Shown here one piece after another: positions 1-5,317 of a DNA stretch of 5,317 nucleotides. The stretch comes from AL-N1 sp039178835 (GTDB lineage: Bacteria; Chloroflexota; Chloroflexia; Chloroflexales; Roseiflexaceae), in contig JBCDFA010000450.1 of NCBI GenBank assembly GCA_039178835.1, forward strand, positions 1-5,317. Reading direction: 5' to 3'. Every line of letters starts with the position of its first letter. The stretch's first letter is position 1. The notes beneath the pieces were generated by a model, which worked only from the letters and a program-made list of their open reading frames with translations, was not told where the DNA came from and did not search any database. The position numbers and the translations under genes are program-made.

Positions 1-29
1 ATACCAAAGACCTGTTTGTTGACTTTCAT
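1..29 (-). CDS. Start of an unidentified gene downstream of marR (partial)
   Basis: Only the first nine codons and part of a tenth are inside the window; they read MKVNKQVFG and continue past base 1. The start is supported by an AAGGAG ribosome binding site six bases upstream of the ATG. The gene follows the MarR regulator on the same strand after a 75-bp gap, so it is probably co-transcribed with it and may be its regulatory target. MarR genes are often followed by efflux transporters or detoxifying enzymes, but nine residues are too few to assign a family. Confidence 0.6.
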
Positions 30-35
30 ACGTTA

Positions 36-41
36 CTCCTT
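36..41 (-). promoter_or_regulatory. Ribosome binding site for the partial gene at the left edge
   Basis: The minus strand reads AAGGAG, a near-perfect anti-16S match, followed by a six-base spacer and ATG at 29-27. It is the main reason to believe that a gene starts here, because so little of its coding sequence is visible. Confidence 0.7.
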
Positions 42-104
42 ACGTGTGATAAGATGATTGTGATTACGATATTTGTTACTACAAGTTTGTGATTGGTAAA
101 ATTT

Positions 105-557
105 TTAGCCACGTAGCTTGTCTAAGAGATGGTTCAGCTGACTGGCTTCCTCCTTGGATAGGTTTTTTCGGCGACTCGCGTGTCTCGATAGCTTGGCGTC
201 CATCAATATGAGCTTTTGCCTCCCTTCAGCAGTCAGTGTGACATCCATGACCCGCCTGTTCGTTGGATTGATTTTTCGGTCGATCCAGCCCAGATGGTCT
301 AATTTGTCGAGCAGACGCGTTAGATCACCTCTTTTGTTGAGCAACCTTTGTTTGATCTGCCCGATTGCAACAGGTTGTGGATCTTCCACATTCAGAATCG
401 CTAGAATGTTGTAGTGCTGATCGTTGATATTGAAGTCTTTCAGATCTCTCTGTGTTGCTTCAAGCAAAACGTTATAGGTGTGTACTAGATTCACGATTGC
501 CTTGTCGCGTTCATCTTTGAATGGAATAGAAACGTCGATTTCGTCTTCTAATTTCAT
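105..557 (-). CDS. MarR-family winged-helix transcriptional regulator
   Basis: This 150-residue protein has the usual length and layout of MarR repressors, which bind palindromic DNA as dimers and often release it on binding a small molecule or on oxidation. An N-terminal helical part (about 10-55) includes a stretch resembling the MarR dimerisation helices. The winged helix-turn-helix follows: support helix near 62-70 (VAIGQIKQRL), recognition helix near 75-90 (RGDLTRLLDKLDHLGW), and a wing with N100-R101-R102 in place of the common DRR, followed by VTLTAEGRQ, a typical MarR phrase. The C-terminal helices are charged and close the dimer. There is no cysteine, so an OhrR-type thiol sensor is unlikely. 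The start has an AAGGTG ribosome binding site (565-570) seven bases upstream. Its promoter carries a palindrome, which suggests autoregulation. The ligand is unknown. Confidence 0.93.
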   Translation of the reverse strand: MKLEDEIDVSIPFKDERDKAIVNLVHTYNVLLEATQRDLKDFNINDQHYNILAILNVEDPQPVAIGQIKQRLLNKRGDLTRLLDKLDHLGWIDRKINPTNRRVMDVTLTAEGRQKLILMDAKLSRHASRRKNLSKEEASQLNHLLDKLRG

Positions 558-604
558 TGACGTGCACCTTGAAGGTAATTCGTAAAAACAAAAATTGTAA
601 TTAC

Positions 605-618
605 ATACTTATAAGTAT
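605..618. promoter_or_regulatory. Perfect 14-bp palindrome, probable MarR operator
   Basis: ATACTTATAAGTAT is identical to its own reverse complement. It lies 48 bp upstream of the marR start codon and overlaps the -10 box at 614-619, so a protein bound here would block RNA polymerase. Size, AT-richness and position match operators of MarR-family dimers. That this MarR protein is the binder is inferred from proximity and family behaviour. Confidence 0.65.
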
Positions 619-641
619 AACGTGTTCTTCCCAAAAGTCAA
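614..641 (-). promoter_or_regulatory. Sigma-70-type promoter of marR
   Basis: On the minus strand the -35 box is TTGACT (636-641) and the -10 box is TATACT (614-619), each one base from consensus, with a 16-bp spacer. It lies between the feoB stop and the marR start and points at marR. A transcript would begin near 606, leaving a leader of about 50 bases that contains the ribosome binding site at 565-570. It is the clearest promoter in the window and separates marR from the metal genes. Confidence 0.75.
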
Positions 642-698
642 GTGCGAATATGCATGGATTAAGATCGAAAGTTTTGTGTCTCACTCGTTCAAGTAGTT

Positions 699-2378
699 TC
701 AAGTCAGCCAATGTACGCCAATACCAATGATAAACGCGCTCACTAGTGCAGTGAGTCCTTGCCGTGATGCCAGAGTTAAGGCATAGCGAAGTCCTAGCTC
801 GGTACGGATTGTCCAGAGGGTGACGAGGCATGCCGTTAGCGTAGACGCCAGATACACCAGGACAAAAAGCTGTCCAGTGGTGAGTGTAGCAAGGAGTGCT
901 CCTTCGCCCTGATTTAAGATGAGCAGACCATCCTTTCGCACGATTGAAAAGATAACACCGGGGGCGACGCTGGCTGGTAGACCAAACAAGGCTAGGGCTG
1001 GTGCAACAGCTTGGGCCAGTAGATCCATAATGCCGAAATAGGCCAGCATGGCACCTACCACACAAATCAAGAGGAAGATCGGGATGGCTAAAAAGATAAA
1101 CTGCTGTATTACAGACCGAACACGCCACCAGACTCCCCGCCACGTAGGTTTTTGGAGAAAGGCACGTTCAGTCAGGGGCAAAGCGGTAGTGTCGGTTAAT
1201 GCGCGATGCCAGATACGGGTATGAATGGCTCCAACAAGAAAGAGTATACCCAGATATGGTGCAAAGAGCCATGGTACACCACCGACGTTGAAAAGAGAGA
1301 GCGAGGCTCCAATTTGATAGCTGCATGCCGAACCAAAAGCAATCAGTGAGATACATGCTTTACGCGTGCACGAGCTACAGGATCGTGATTGAAACACAGC
1401 TACTACGTTGCATCCGAACCCGGATAATATCGGTACCAGATCGCGCCCATTCAGTCCAATCATACGGAGCCATGGGTCAAGGGCAGCCGTGATACGGTCT
1501 TTCAGGCCAATCTCTTCGGTGATGGCCACACTTATACCGATCAGCAATACGACCGGAAAAGCCCATAGGAACGAGTACCATCCCAGCGTGATGACACCAT
1601 AGTCTCCGACCAGTACAAAATAGAGCAAGGGCAGACTATCTTCAATGGGTGCCAGCCATGCAATGAGTGGTGTGATCAAAGCGTTATCTGCAAGCGGTTG
1701 GAGCCAGTCGGCAAAGATATAGGCCAAGTACACAGGTGTCGCAAATAATATGGCGATGGCGAAAAGTGATACCCATGGTCCAAGTATCTGATGTTCAAAT
1801 ACGGTCTTTTGTGGTTTGATCTCTGGAATATCCGGCATGAAGACAATCGTCTGCCACTGCTCCTGCTGTAAGGGAGTTGCGTTACGAATGGTTTGCAGGA
1901 CTTGCTCACGCTGATCCGTGGTCATATTGCGCGCGTTGGCAAGGGCGACCGGAATCTGTCGGCTTTGTTGGTAATGTTCTTTGAGTTGTTGTATTTCTGG
2001 TGCAGCACGATCCTCAAAAGTGATAATAAGTGCTACCTTACGTCCGCGCAAATCATTGTTCATTTCACGCAGAAGTGTATCGATCTCGGCTTTGGCATGG
2101 GTACCACGGGCCACCAGTACAACCGTATCGGCGTTGGTTATTTCGCGCAAGGCAACTCGCGTCATTTCGCTATCATCTTGCACCCGAATCCCTGGTGTAT
2201 CGATCAGGTGACTTGAATGATCAATCAATGGTGCTGTACGTGCGGTCGTGGTCGAACCACGCACATTGATTTCATCGCCGACGGCTTCGCCTGTCAGGCT
2301 GCGAAAGAGGGCTGACTTACCAACTGATTCCAAGCCAATAAGCACGATCTTGGGGAACGTGGTGACATACGTAGACAT
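699..2378 (-). CDS. feoB: Divergent FeoB-like GTPase / metal-ion permease
   Basis: This 559-residue protein combines an N-terminal G domain with a membrane permease, as in FeoB, the bacterial Fe(II) importer of the inner membrane. The G domain has a P-loop GLESVGKS (15-22), TTT near 43-45 and DTPG (60-63). The G4 site, normally NxxD, reads TFED (120-123), so guanine specificity may be altered. From about residue 200 there are roughly eight to ten hydrophobic segments with two Gate-type repeats: GFGCNV (320-325) in the first and FSIVRKDGLL (477-486) in the second. The first gate is unusual: the Pro after GCNV is Val, and it is followed by CSSC (334-337), C342 and GSACSYQ (349-355) where typical FeoB has a SCSARLPVY-like segment. 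It is shorter than classical FeoB (about 650-780). No FeoA or FeoC is nearby. Iron is the family default, but zinc or another metal is possible. The ATG at 2378 has only a weak ribosome binding site (GAGAAAG, distant). Confidence 0.88.
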   Translation of the reverse strand: MSTYVTTFPKIVLIGLESVGKSALFRSLTGEAVGDEINVRGSTTTARTAPLIDHSSHLIDTPGIRVQDDSEMTRVALREITNADTVVLVARGTHAKAEIDTLLREMNNDLRGRKVALIITFEDRAAPEIQQLKEHYQQSRQIPVALANARNMTTDQREQVLQTIRNATPLQQEQWQTIVFMPDIPEIKPQKTVFEHQILGPWVSLFAIAILFATPVYLAYIFADWLQPLADNALITPLIAWLAPIEDSLPLLYFVLVGDYGVITLGWYSFLWAFPVVLLIGISVAITEEIGLKDRITAALDPWLRMIGLNGRDLVPILSGFGCNVVAVFQSRSCSSCTRKACISLIAFGSACSYQIGASLSLFNVGGVPWLFAPYLGILFLVGAIHTRIWHRALTDTTALPLTERAFLQKPTWRGVWWRVRSVIQQFIFLAIPIFLLICVVGAMLAYFGIMDLLAQAVAPALALFGLPASVAPGVIFSIVRKDGLLILNQGEGALLATLTTGQLFVLVYLASTLTACLVTLWTIRTELGLRYALTLASRQGLTALVSAFIIGIGVHWLT

Positions 2379-2424
2379 TGTTCAAAACTGCATCTTTCTC
2401 TACTACATAAAAGACGGCAAAATG

Positions 2425-2453
2425 AACCGCACATGCATACGACACATGCGGTT
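2425..2453 (-). ncRNA. 12-bp RNA hairpin in the feoB leader
   Basis: On the minus-strand transcript, AACCGCAUGUGU pairs fully with GCAUGUGCGGUU around a five-base CGUAU loop, giving a 12-bp stem with three G-U wobbles. On the plus strand those wobbles become A-C mismatches, so the structure favours the feoB-direction transcript. It lies between the small ORF and feoB, ending 46 bases before the feoB start. The sequence after it (CAUUUUGCC, then UCUUUUAU) has only interrupted U runs, so it is a weak terminator at best. An attenuator, processing site or mRNA-stability element fits equally well. Confidence 0.5.
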
Positions 2454-2484
2454 TGCAAAAAGGATGGGATACTACCGTGTAAAA

Positions 2485-2504
2485 TACCTGACGGATTACC
2501 TGAC
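2485..2504. repeat. Tandem 8-bp direct repeat upstream of feoB, possible regulator site
   Basis: The plus strand reads TACCTGAC, four bases (GGAT), then TACCTGAC again, so two exact copies sit 12 bp apart. They overlap the stop codon of the small ORF at 2496-2498 and lie about 107 bp upstream of the feoB start. Direct repeats with this spacing often bind regulators, but I do not recognise the motif, and it is not an obvious Fur, Zur or DtxR box. Confidence 0.4.
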
Positions 2505-2684
2505 TTCGATTACAACATTAGTAATATGTGTAATGAGTGTCTTTTGCTCTGGTATGATGATTTTGACATAACCACTGGAGATACAATATTCAACTGCCAC
2601 TGATTCATACTTGTGTTGATTTGCCACCATAATGACGTCCACATTTTCCAGATAATTGGTCGCATAGTGATCAATATTCCGCAT
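2496..2684 (-). CDS. Small hypothetical protein between the oxidoreductase and feoB
   Basis: This ORF encodes 62 residues from the ATG at 2684; an alternative ATG at 2705 would add seven. The inner start is preferred because GAGAG lies just upstream, while the outer start has no recognisable ribosome binding site. The protein alternates charged and beta-type stretches (VDVIMVANQH, SVAVEYC, YVKIIIPEQ, VVIEVR), which suggests a small beta or alpha-beta fold. It has no signal peptide or transmembrane helix and a single Cys in VEYC. It follows the oxidoreductase by 56 bp and precedes feoB by 117 bp on the same strand, so it fits in the operon. Its DNA is clearly more AT-rich than its neighbours, which weakens the case for a gene or hints at separate origin. 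I do not recognise a family. It is not FeoA-like. Confidence 0.45.
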   Translation of the reverse strand: MRNIDHYATNYLENVDVIMVANQHKYESVAVEYCISSGYVKIIIPEQKTLITHITNVVIEVR

Positions 2685-2740
2685 AAAGCTCTCTCGCTTT
2701 CTCATGCATATGTTTGAAGATTTGAAGCGGTTTTACGTAA

Positions 2741-3877
2741 CTAACAGGTGCACTCTTCATCACAGCAGCTAAGATCGGACAGAAACATGTTGTTTTGCCG
2801 ATATATATCAAGAACTGAACGATCAACACCCAACTGTTCACCAATAGCATTAGCTACGACCGCAAAACGCTGGCGAAATTTATAGATAAAACAAAAGATA
2901 ATCGGACCATGCTGCACGCTAGGACCAGTCAGAAAGAGACCTGGGGTAAGGGTCGCCTCATCGTTGTCAGTAAGCAGTGGGTAGCCTTCCTCATGCCAGT
3001 CGAAGAGCTGCTCAACCAGTTGCAAACTGCCTGTAAATCCGGTAGCGAGAATAGGAGGCACGCTGGTTTTCCAGACCTGTCCCGGTGTGCCATCCGCAGT
3101 AACAGTGTAGATAGCAAAACCTTCTGACACCGCCTCGACACGTACAACATCAACACCTTCATTGAGGTGGATGCGTTTGTCTTTTACTGCATTAGCGAGC
3201 CGCTCGTGGGTGTGTGGTGATAGGACCGAGCTTGGGTCAGAACTGATGTAATTCCAGATACCAGAACGGTCCAGGACGTGTACTCGTTTTCCTAAATGAC
3301 TGAGATGGATTGCCGCATCGATACCACTTTCGTATCCACCAATAATGAAGATATCATCGCCTTCAATCTCCCGCCAAGTAGTGATATGACTGTTGTGTTT
3401 GCAGAGATTGGCACCAGGAAAGGGATCATTTGGTGGATACTGGAACTCGCCAGCGGCCCAGACGACAAAACGACTCTGGATGCTCCCCTCTGATGTTGTC
3501 AGCGTGAATCCTGCTCCATTCCCTTGTGGTTTGACTGATTGAACCTCAATACCGGCTTTGAGCGGTAGCTCAAAATGCTCAGCAACACTACGCAGGTATT
3601 TTGCATACTCCTTTCCAGTGGGGTGTTCACGCTGGACACTGAATGCCGGGGAAGTATTCAGTGCGATAGCATTCAAATCAAGTTGCCCAAAGGAATTACT
3701 GGGAAATGAGGGCGTGATAAAGCGCATTTCATCAGGCCAGCGCTCAAAGGATGCCCCAATCTGATAGCGATCCAGTATTGTAAAGCGCTCAATGCCAAGA
3801 TGTCGGAAGACGACGCCCATGCCAACACCTGCGGCACCAGCACCTACAATCACGACATCGTATGTTTCATCCTGCAT
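2741..3877 (-). CDS. CzcO/FMO-like FAD- and NAD(P)-dependent oxidoreductase with a Cys-rich tail
   Basis: This 378-residue flavoprotein resembles COG2072 proteins (CzcO-like, flavin monooxygenase relatives). An FAD-binding Rossmann motif GAGAAG (12-17) opens the protein. FPGANLCKHNSHITTW (153-168) is a stretched form of the FMO signature FxGxxxHxxxW. GGYESG (180-185) begins the NAD(P) domain, and ATG (278-280) and GLFLTGP (313-319) complete FAD binding. There is no thioredoxin-reductase CxxC in the middle. The last residues, SCCDEECTC, carry four cysteines among acidic residues and could bind metal or be redox-active. The start is the ATG at 3877, which has AGGAG (3885-3889) seven bases upstream; an upstream ATG at 3928 would lie deep in the previous gene and lacks support. 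It overlaps the preceding gene by 11 bp, so the two are probably translationally coupled. Reaction and substrate are unknown; the neighbours suggest a role in metal metabolism. Confidence 0.85.
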   Translation of the reverse strand: MQDETYDVVIVGAGAAGVGMGVVFRHLGIERFTILDRYQIGASFERWPDEMRFITPSFPSNSFGQLDLNAIALNTSPAFSVQREHPTGKEYAKYLRSVAEHFELPLKAGIEVQSVKPQGNGAGFTLTTSEGSIQSRFVVWAAGEFQYPPNDPFPGANLCKHNSHITTWREIEGDDIFIIGGYESGIDAAIHLSHLGKRVHVLDRSGIWNYISSDPSSVLSPHTHERLANAVKDKRIHLNEGVDVVRVEAVSEGFAIYTVTADGTPGQVWKTSVPPILATGFTGSLQLVEQLFDWHEEGYPLLTDNDEATLTPGLFLTGPSVQHGPIIFCFIYKFRQRFAVVANAIGEQLGVDRSVLDIYRQNNMFLSDLSCCDEECTC

Positions 3878-4484
3878 CAATAAGCTCCTCACTACGGTTA
3901 AGATCATTGAAGGTCGTGGCAGTCGCACATACCTCAGCTAGTTCGAACCATGTCGGAGCCATTTGTGCTGCGGAAAATGCGGTATGCTTCCAGGTGTTCA
4001 GGCAAACCTGTCGATACGACTCGCCAAATGTAGTTTGCACCCACTGCTCGTATGTGCCGATCCAACGCATGACATCTGGAGCCAATTGGTGCAGGCGCTC
4101 GATGTCTTCCCGACTGCGCGGATGATGCGATTTAGGTAAGTGATCAGCTTTCCAGATTGTTGATGTTGGGAGCGTGTCAACGTCGAGCAGCTGTGGTGTA
4201 AAGACATATCTCCCCATATAAATACCACCATACCCAGGTTTACCGTAAAAGAACCCAAAGCCCCAGAGGATCAGTGTTGCGGTTGGCTGTATCTGCATGC
4301 TGTATGAACTAACATGGGTATCACCGTTAGTAACACGCTCACGCTGGAAACCATACTGGAGGAGTAAATTCCCCTCACTACGACAAATATCTTGGCCCCA
4401 ACACCAACATTGCTGATGGATGAGTTTTTGCCCTTGCTTATGAGCGTAGTTTGGTATTTTCCAGGATGATATAACGTCAACCAT
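3867..4484 (-). CDS. Hypothetical protein with a CWCWG-x3-C motif
   Basis: This 205-residue protein belongs to no family I can name. Near the N-terminus it has C26-W-C28-W-G-Q-D-I-C34, an arrangement that could bind a metal ion or cofactor, followed by EGNLLL (37-42). A central part rich in Gly and aromatics (LILWGFGFFYGKPGYGG, 71-87) probably forms a compact beta or membrane-adjacent surface. Past residue 110 come histidines (HLPKSHH, 115-121) and amphipathic helices, with further Cys at 161 and 186. No signal peptide or clear membrane helix is seen. The start is secure: GGAGGT (4491-4496) lies six bases upstream. It sits 44 bp after the COG0523 GTPase and overlaps the oxidoreductase by 11 bp, so all three are probably one operon. 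The Cys/Trp/His content and neighbours suggest metal handling, but that is inference. Confidence 0.8.
   Translation of the reverse strand: MVDVISSWKIPNYAHKQGQKLIHQQCWCWGQDICRSEGNLLLQYGFQRERVTNGDTHVSSYSMQIQPTATLILWGFGFFYGKPGYGGIYMGRYVFTPQLLDVDTLPTSTIWKADHLPKSHHPRSREDIERLHQLAPDVMRWIGTYEQWVQTTFGESYRQVCLNTWKHTAFSAAQMAPTWFELAEVCATATTFNDLNRSEELIDAG
3885..3889 (-). promoter_or_regulatory. Ribosome binding site that fixes the oxidoreductase start
   Basis: The minus strand reads AGGAG seven bases before the ATG at 3877, inside the last codons of the upstream gene. It decides for the 378-residue form over the 395-residue form starting at 3928, whose 17 extra N-terminal residues precede the FAD-binding strand and match nothing expected of the family. 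Confidence 0.75.
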
Positions 4485-4528
4485 TGTGTAACCTCCGTCT
4501 GGCTGCGCTCTAAAGTGCGTGAAACCTT

Positions 4529-5317
4529 TTATATTTCTAAAAGTTGCTCAGCCATGTTCAACTGTGCAAAGGGATCATCGAAGGTAGCCCAGTGTGTTGG
4601 CCCCAGTGCCATCTCGGCATCAGTGAGTAAACAGGCATCCAGATTGGCATAGAACTGTGTTTGATCGACATCAATCCCAATAACCACAAATTCCTGGCGT
4701 CGGTCGCCCCACTCTTCGTGCCACAGTGCGCGTCGGGCAGCTTCCTGGTCTGGGTCGTCAGGCCATGTATCACTGGGAACACTGGCCCACCACCGACTAC
4801 CAGTACTCACATGACAGATACCACCGGCTTGTGACCAGAGACTACACGTATCCATGTGTGTGGCAAGCCAGAGAATACCTTTGGAACGTAAGACACCGGG
4901 CCAGTCATCGTTGATACAACCCCAGAGTCGTTGAGGATGGAATGGGCGTCGTGCGCGATACACCAAGCTACTGATACCATATTCTTCAGTTTCTGGCGTA
5001 TGTGTGCCGCGTTCTTCTACCAGCCAGTCGGGATGTTCCCCAGCTTCTGTCGGATTGAACAAACCTGTGTTGAGAATGCGCTGTGGCGATAACTGGCCGT
5101 GCGAAGTTGTGAAGATGTATGCATGGGGATTGAGTTGACGTATCAGTCCCTCCAAACGGTTCAGATCAATTTGAGGGATAAGATCAATCTTGTTGAGTAT
5201 AATCACATTGGCGAACTCAATCTGATCGACCAATAAATCGACAACAGAGCGCTCATCCTCATCGCCTAAGGCAAGCTGGCGATCACGCAGATCATCCATT
5301 GATTGAAAGTCTTGTAA
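4529..5317 (-). CDS. COG0523 (CobW/ZigA-like) G3E GTPase metallochaperone, N-terminus outside the window
   Basis: The last 262 residues are visible. The frame stays open to the window edge (LQDFQS precedes the first visible Met), so that Met at 5299 is internal. COG0523 proteins are cytosolic G3E GTPases of about 380-400 residues that deliver metals, often zinc, to client proteins. Visible marks are the phrase LGDEDERSVVDLLVDQIEFA, the G4 motif NKID (visible residues 42-45), and a CobW C-terminal domain beginning near ETEEYGISSLVYRARRPFHP and including DDWPGVLRSKGILWLAT and GDRRQEFVVIGIDVD. This pattern is closest to the ZigA/YciC zinc-deficiency subgroup as I know it. The P-loop and the CxCC metal site would lie upstream of the window. 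It is the first visible gene of the run that includes the CWCWG protein, the oxidoreductase and FeoB. The promoter, and any Zur or Fur box, would be beyond 5317. Confidence 0.92.
   Translation of the reverse strand, partial: LQDFQSMDDLRDRQLALGDEDERSVVDLLVDQIEFANVIILNKIDLIPQIDLNRLEGLIRQLNPHAYIFTTSHGQLSPQRILNTGLFNPTEAGEHPDWLVEERGTHTPETEEYGISSLVYRARRPFHPQRLWGCINDDWPGVLRSKGILWLATHMDTCSLWSQAGGICHVSTGSRWWASVPSDTWPDDPDQEAARRALWHEEWGDRRQEFVVIGIDVDQTQFYANLDACLLTDAEMALGPTHWATFDDPFAQLNMAEQLLEI

Noticed and set aside
154..414. 86-codon plus-strand ORF
   Set aside because: It is antisense to the MarR DNA-binding domain and its sequence is typical of a shadow frame.
642..698. Terminator after feoB
   Set aside because: The best hairpin (ACTT/GAGT around GAAC) is only four pairs with no following U run, so no intrinsic terminator is supported.
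601..1143. 180-codon minus-strand ORF
   Set aside because: It is a shadow frame of the FeoB C-terminal half: rich in Cys, Arg and His in no domain-like pattern and overlapped by a recognisable membrane protein.
1893..2216. 107-codon plus-strand ORF and two overlapping ones
   Set aside because: All are antisense to the FeoB G domain, whose motifs clearly identify the true frame.
2420..2460. Resemblance of the feoB leader hairpin to a group II intron segment
   Set aside because: The AACCGCA...TGCGGTT stem recalls such elements, but there is no domain V, no intron-encoded reverse transcriptase and no room for an intron.
2248..2571. 107-codon plus-strand ORF
   Set aside because: It runs antisense to the start of feoB and its leader, has no ribosome binding site I could see, and has no recognisable protein pattern.
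2713..2727. Direct repeat TTTGAAG-A-TTTGAAG after the oxidoreductase stop
   Set aside because: It is short, AT-rich and not tied to any gene start or structure; chance is a sufficient explanation.
3878..3928. Upstream ATG giving a 17-residue longer oxidoreductase
   Set aside because: It has no good ribosome binding site, overlaps the previous gene by 62 bp, and adds residues before the N-terminal FAD-binding strand; the ATG at 3877 with AGGAG fits better.

Overview
This is a bacterial window with every convincing gene on the minus strand, so transcription runs from right (5317) to left (1). Coding density, strong AGGAG-type ribosome binding sites and a consensus-like sigma-70 promoter show a bacterium. 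The gene set (COG0523 GTPase, CzcO-like flavoprotein, cysteine-rich FeoB-like permease, MarR) and mid-range GC would fit a soil Chloroflexota (Ktedonobacteria-like) or a Firmicute. I cannot settle the lineage from the sequence alone.

Region A (5317 to 699) looks like one metal-homeostasis gene set. In transcription order it holds: the C-terminal two thirds of a COG0523/ZigA-like metallochaperone GTPase (4529-5317, 5' end outside the window); an unrecognised 205-residue protein with a CWCWG...C motif (3867-4484); a CzcO/FMO-like FAD- and NAD(P)-binding oxidoreductase with a Cys-rich tail (2741-3877, overlapping the previous gene by 11 bp); a possible small AT-rich ORF (2496-2684); and a divergent FeoB-like GTPase-permease (699-2378). 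Between the small ORF and feoB lie a tandem 8-bp repeat and a 12-bp RNA hairpin, which suggests that feoB expression is adjusted separately from the upstream genes. The working idea is that a GTPase metallochaperone, a redox flavoprotein, a Cys/Trp-motif protein and a Cys-rich membrane permease together acquire or distribute a transition metal, zinc or ferrous iron being the natural candidates. No FeoA or FeoC is visible.

Region B (698 to 1) is a separate regulatory unit. A good promoter (-35 at 636-641, -10 at 614-619) has a perfect 14-bp palindrome (605-618) over its -10 box. It drives a MarR-family repressor (105-557), followed after 75 bp by the first nine codons of another gene (1-29) behind a strong ribosome binding site. 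This is the usual layout of an autoregulated MarR gene with its target, but the target is cut off by the window edge.

No tRNA, rRNA, CRISPR array, insertion sequence or attachment site was seen, and no stretch of 300 bases lacks a gene.
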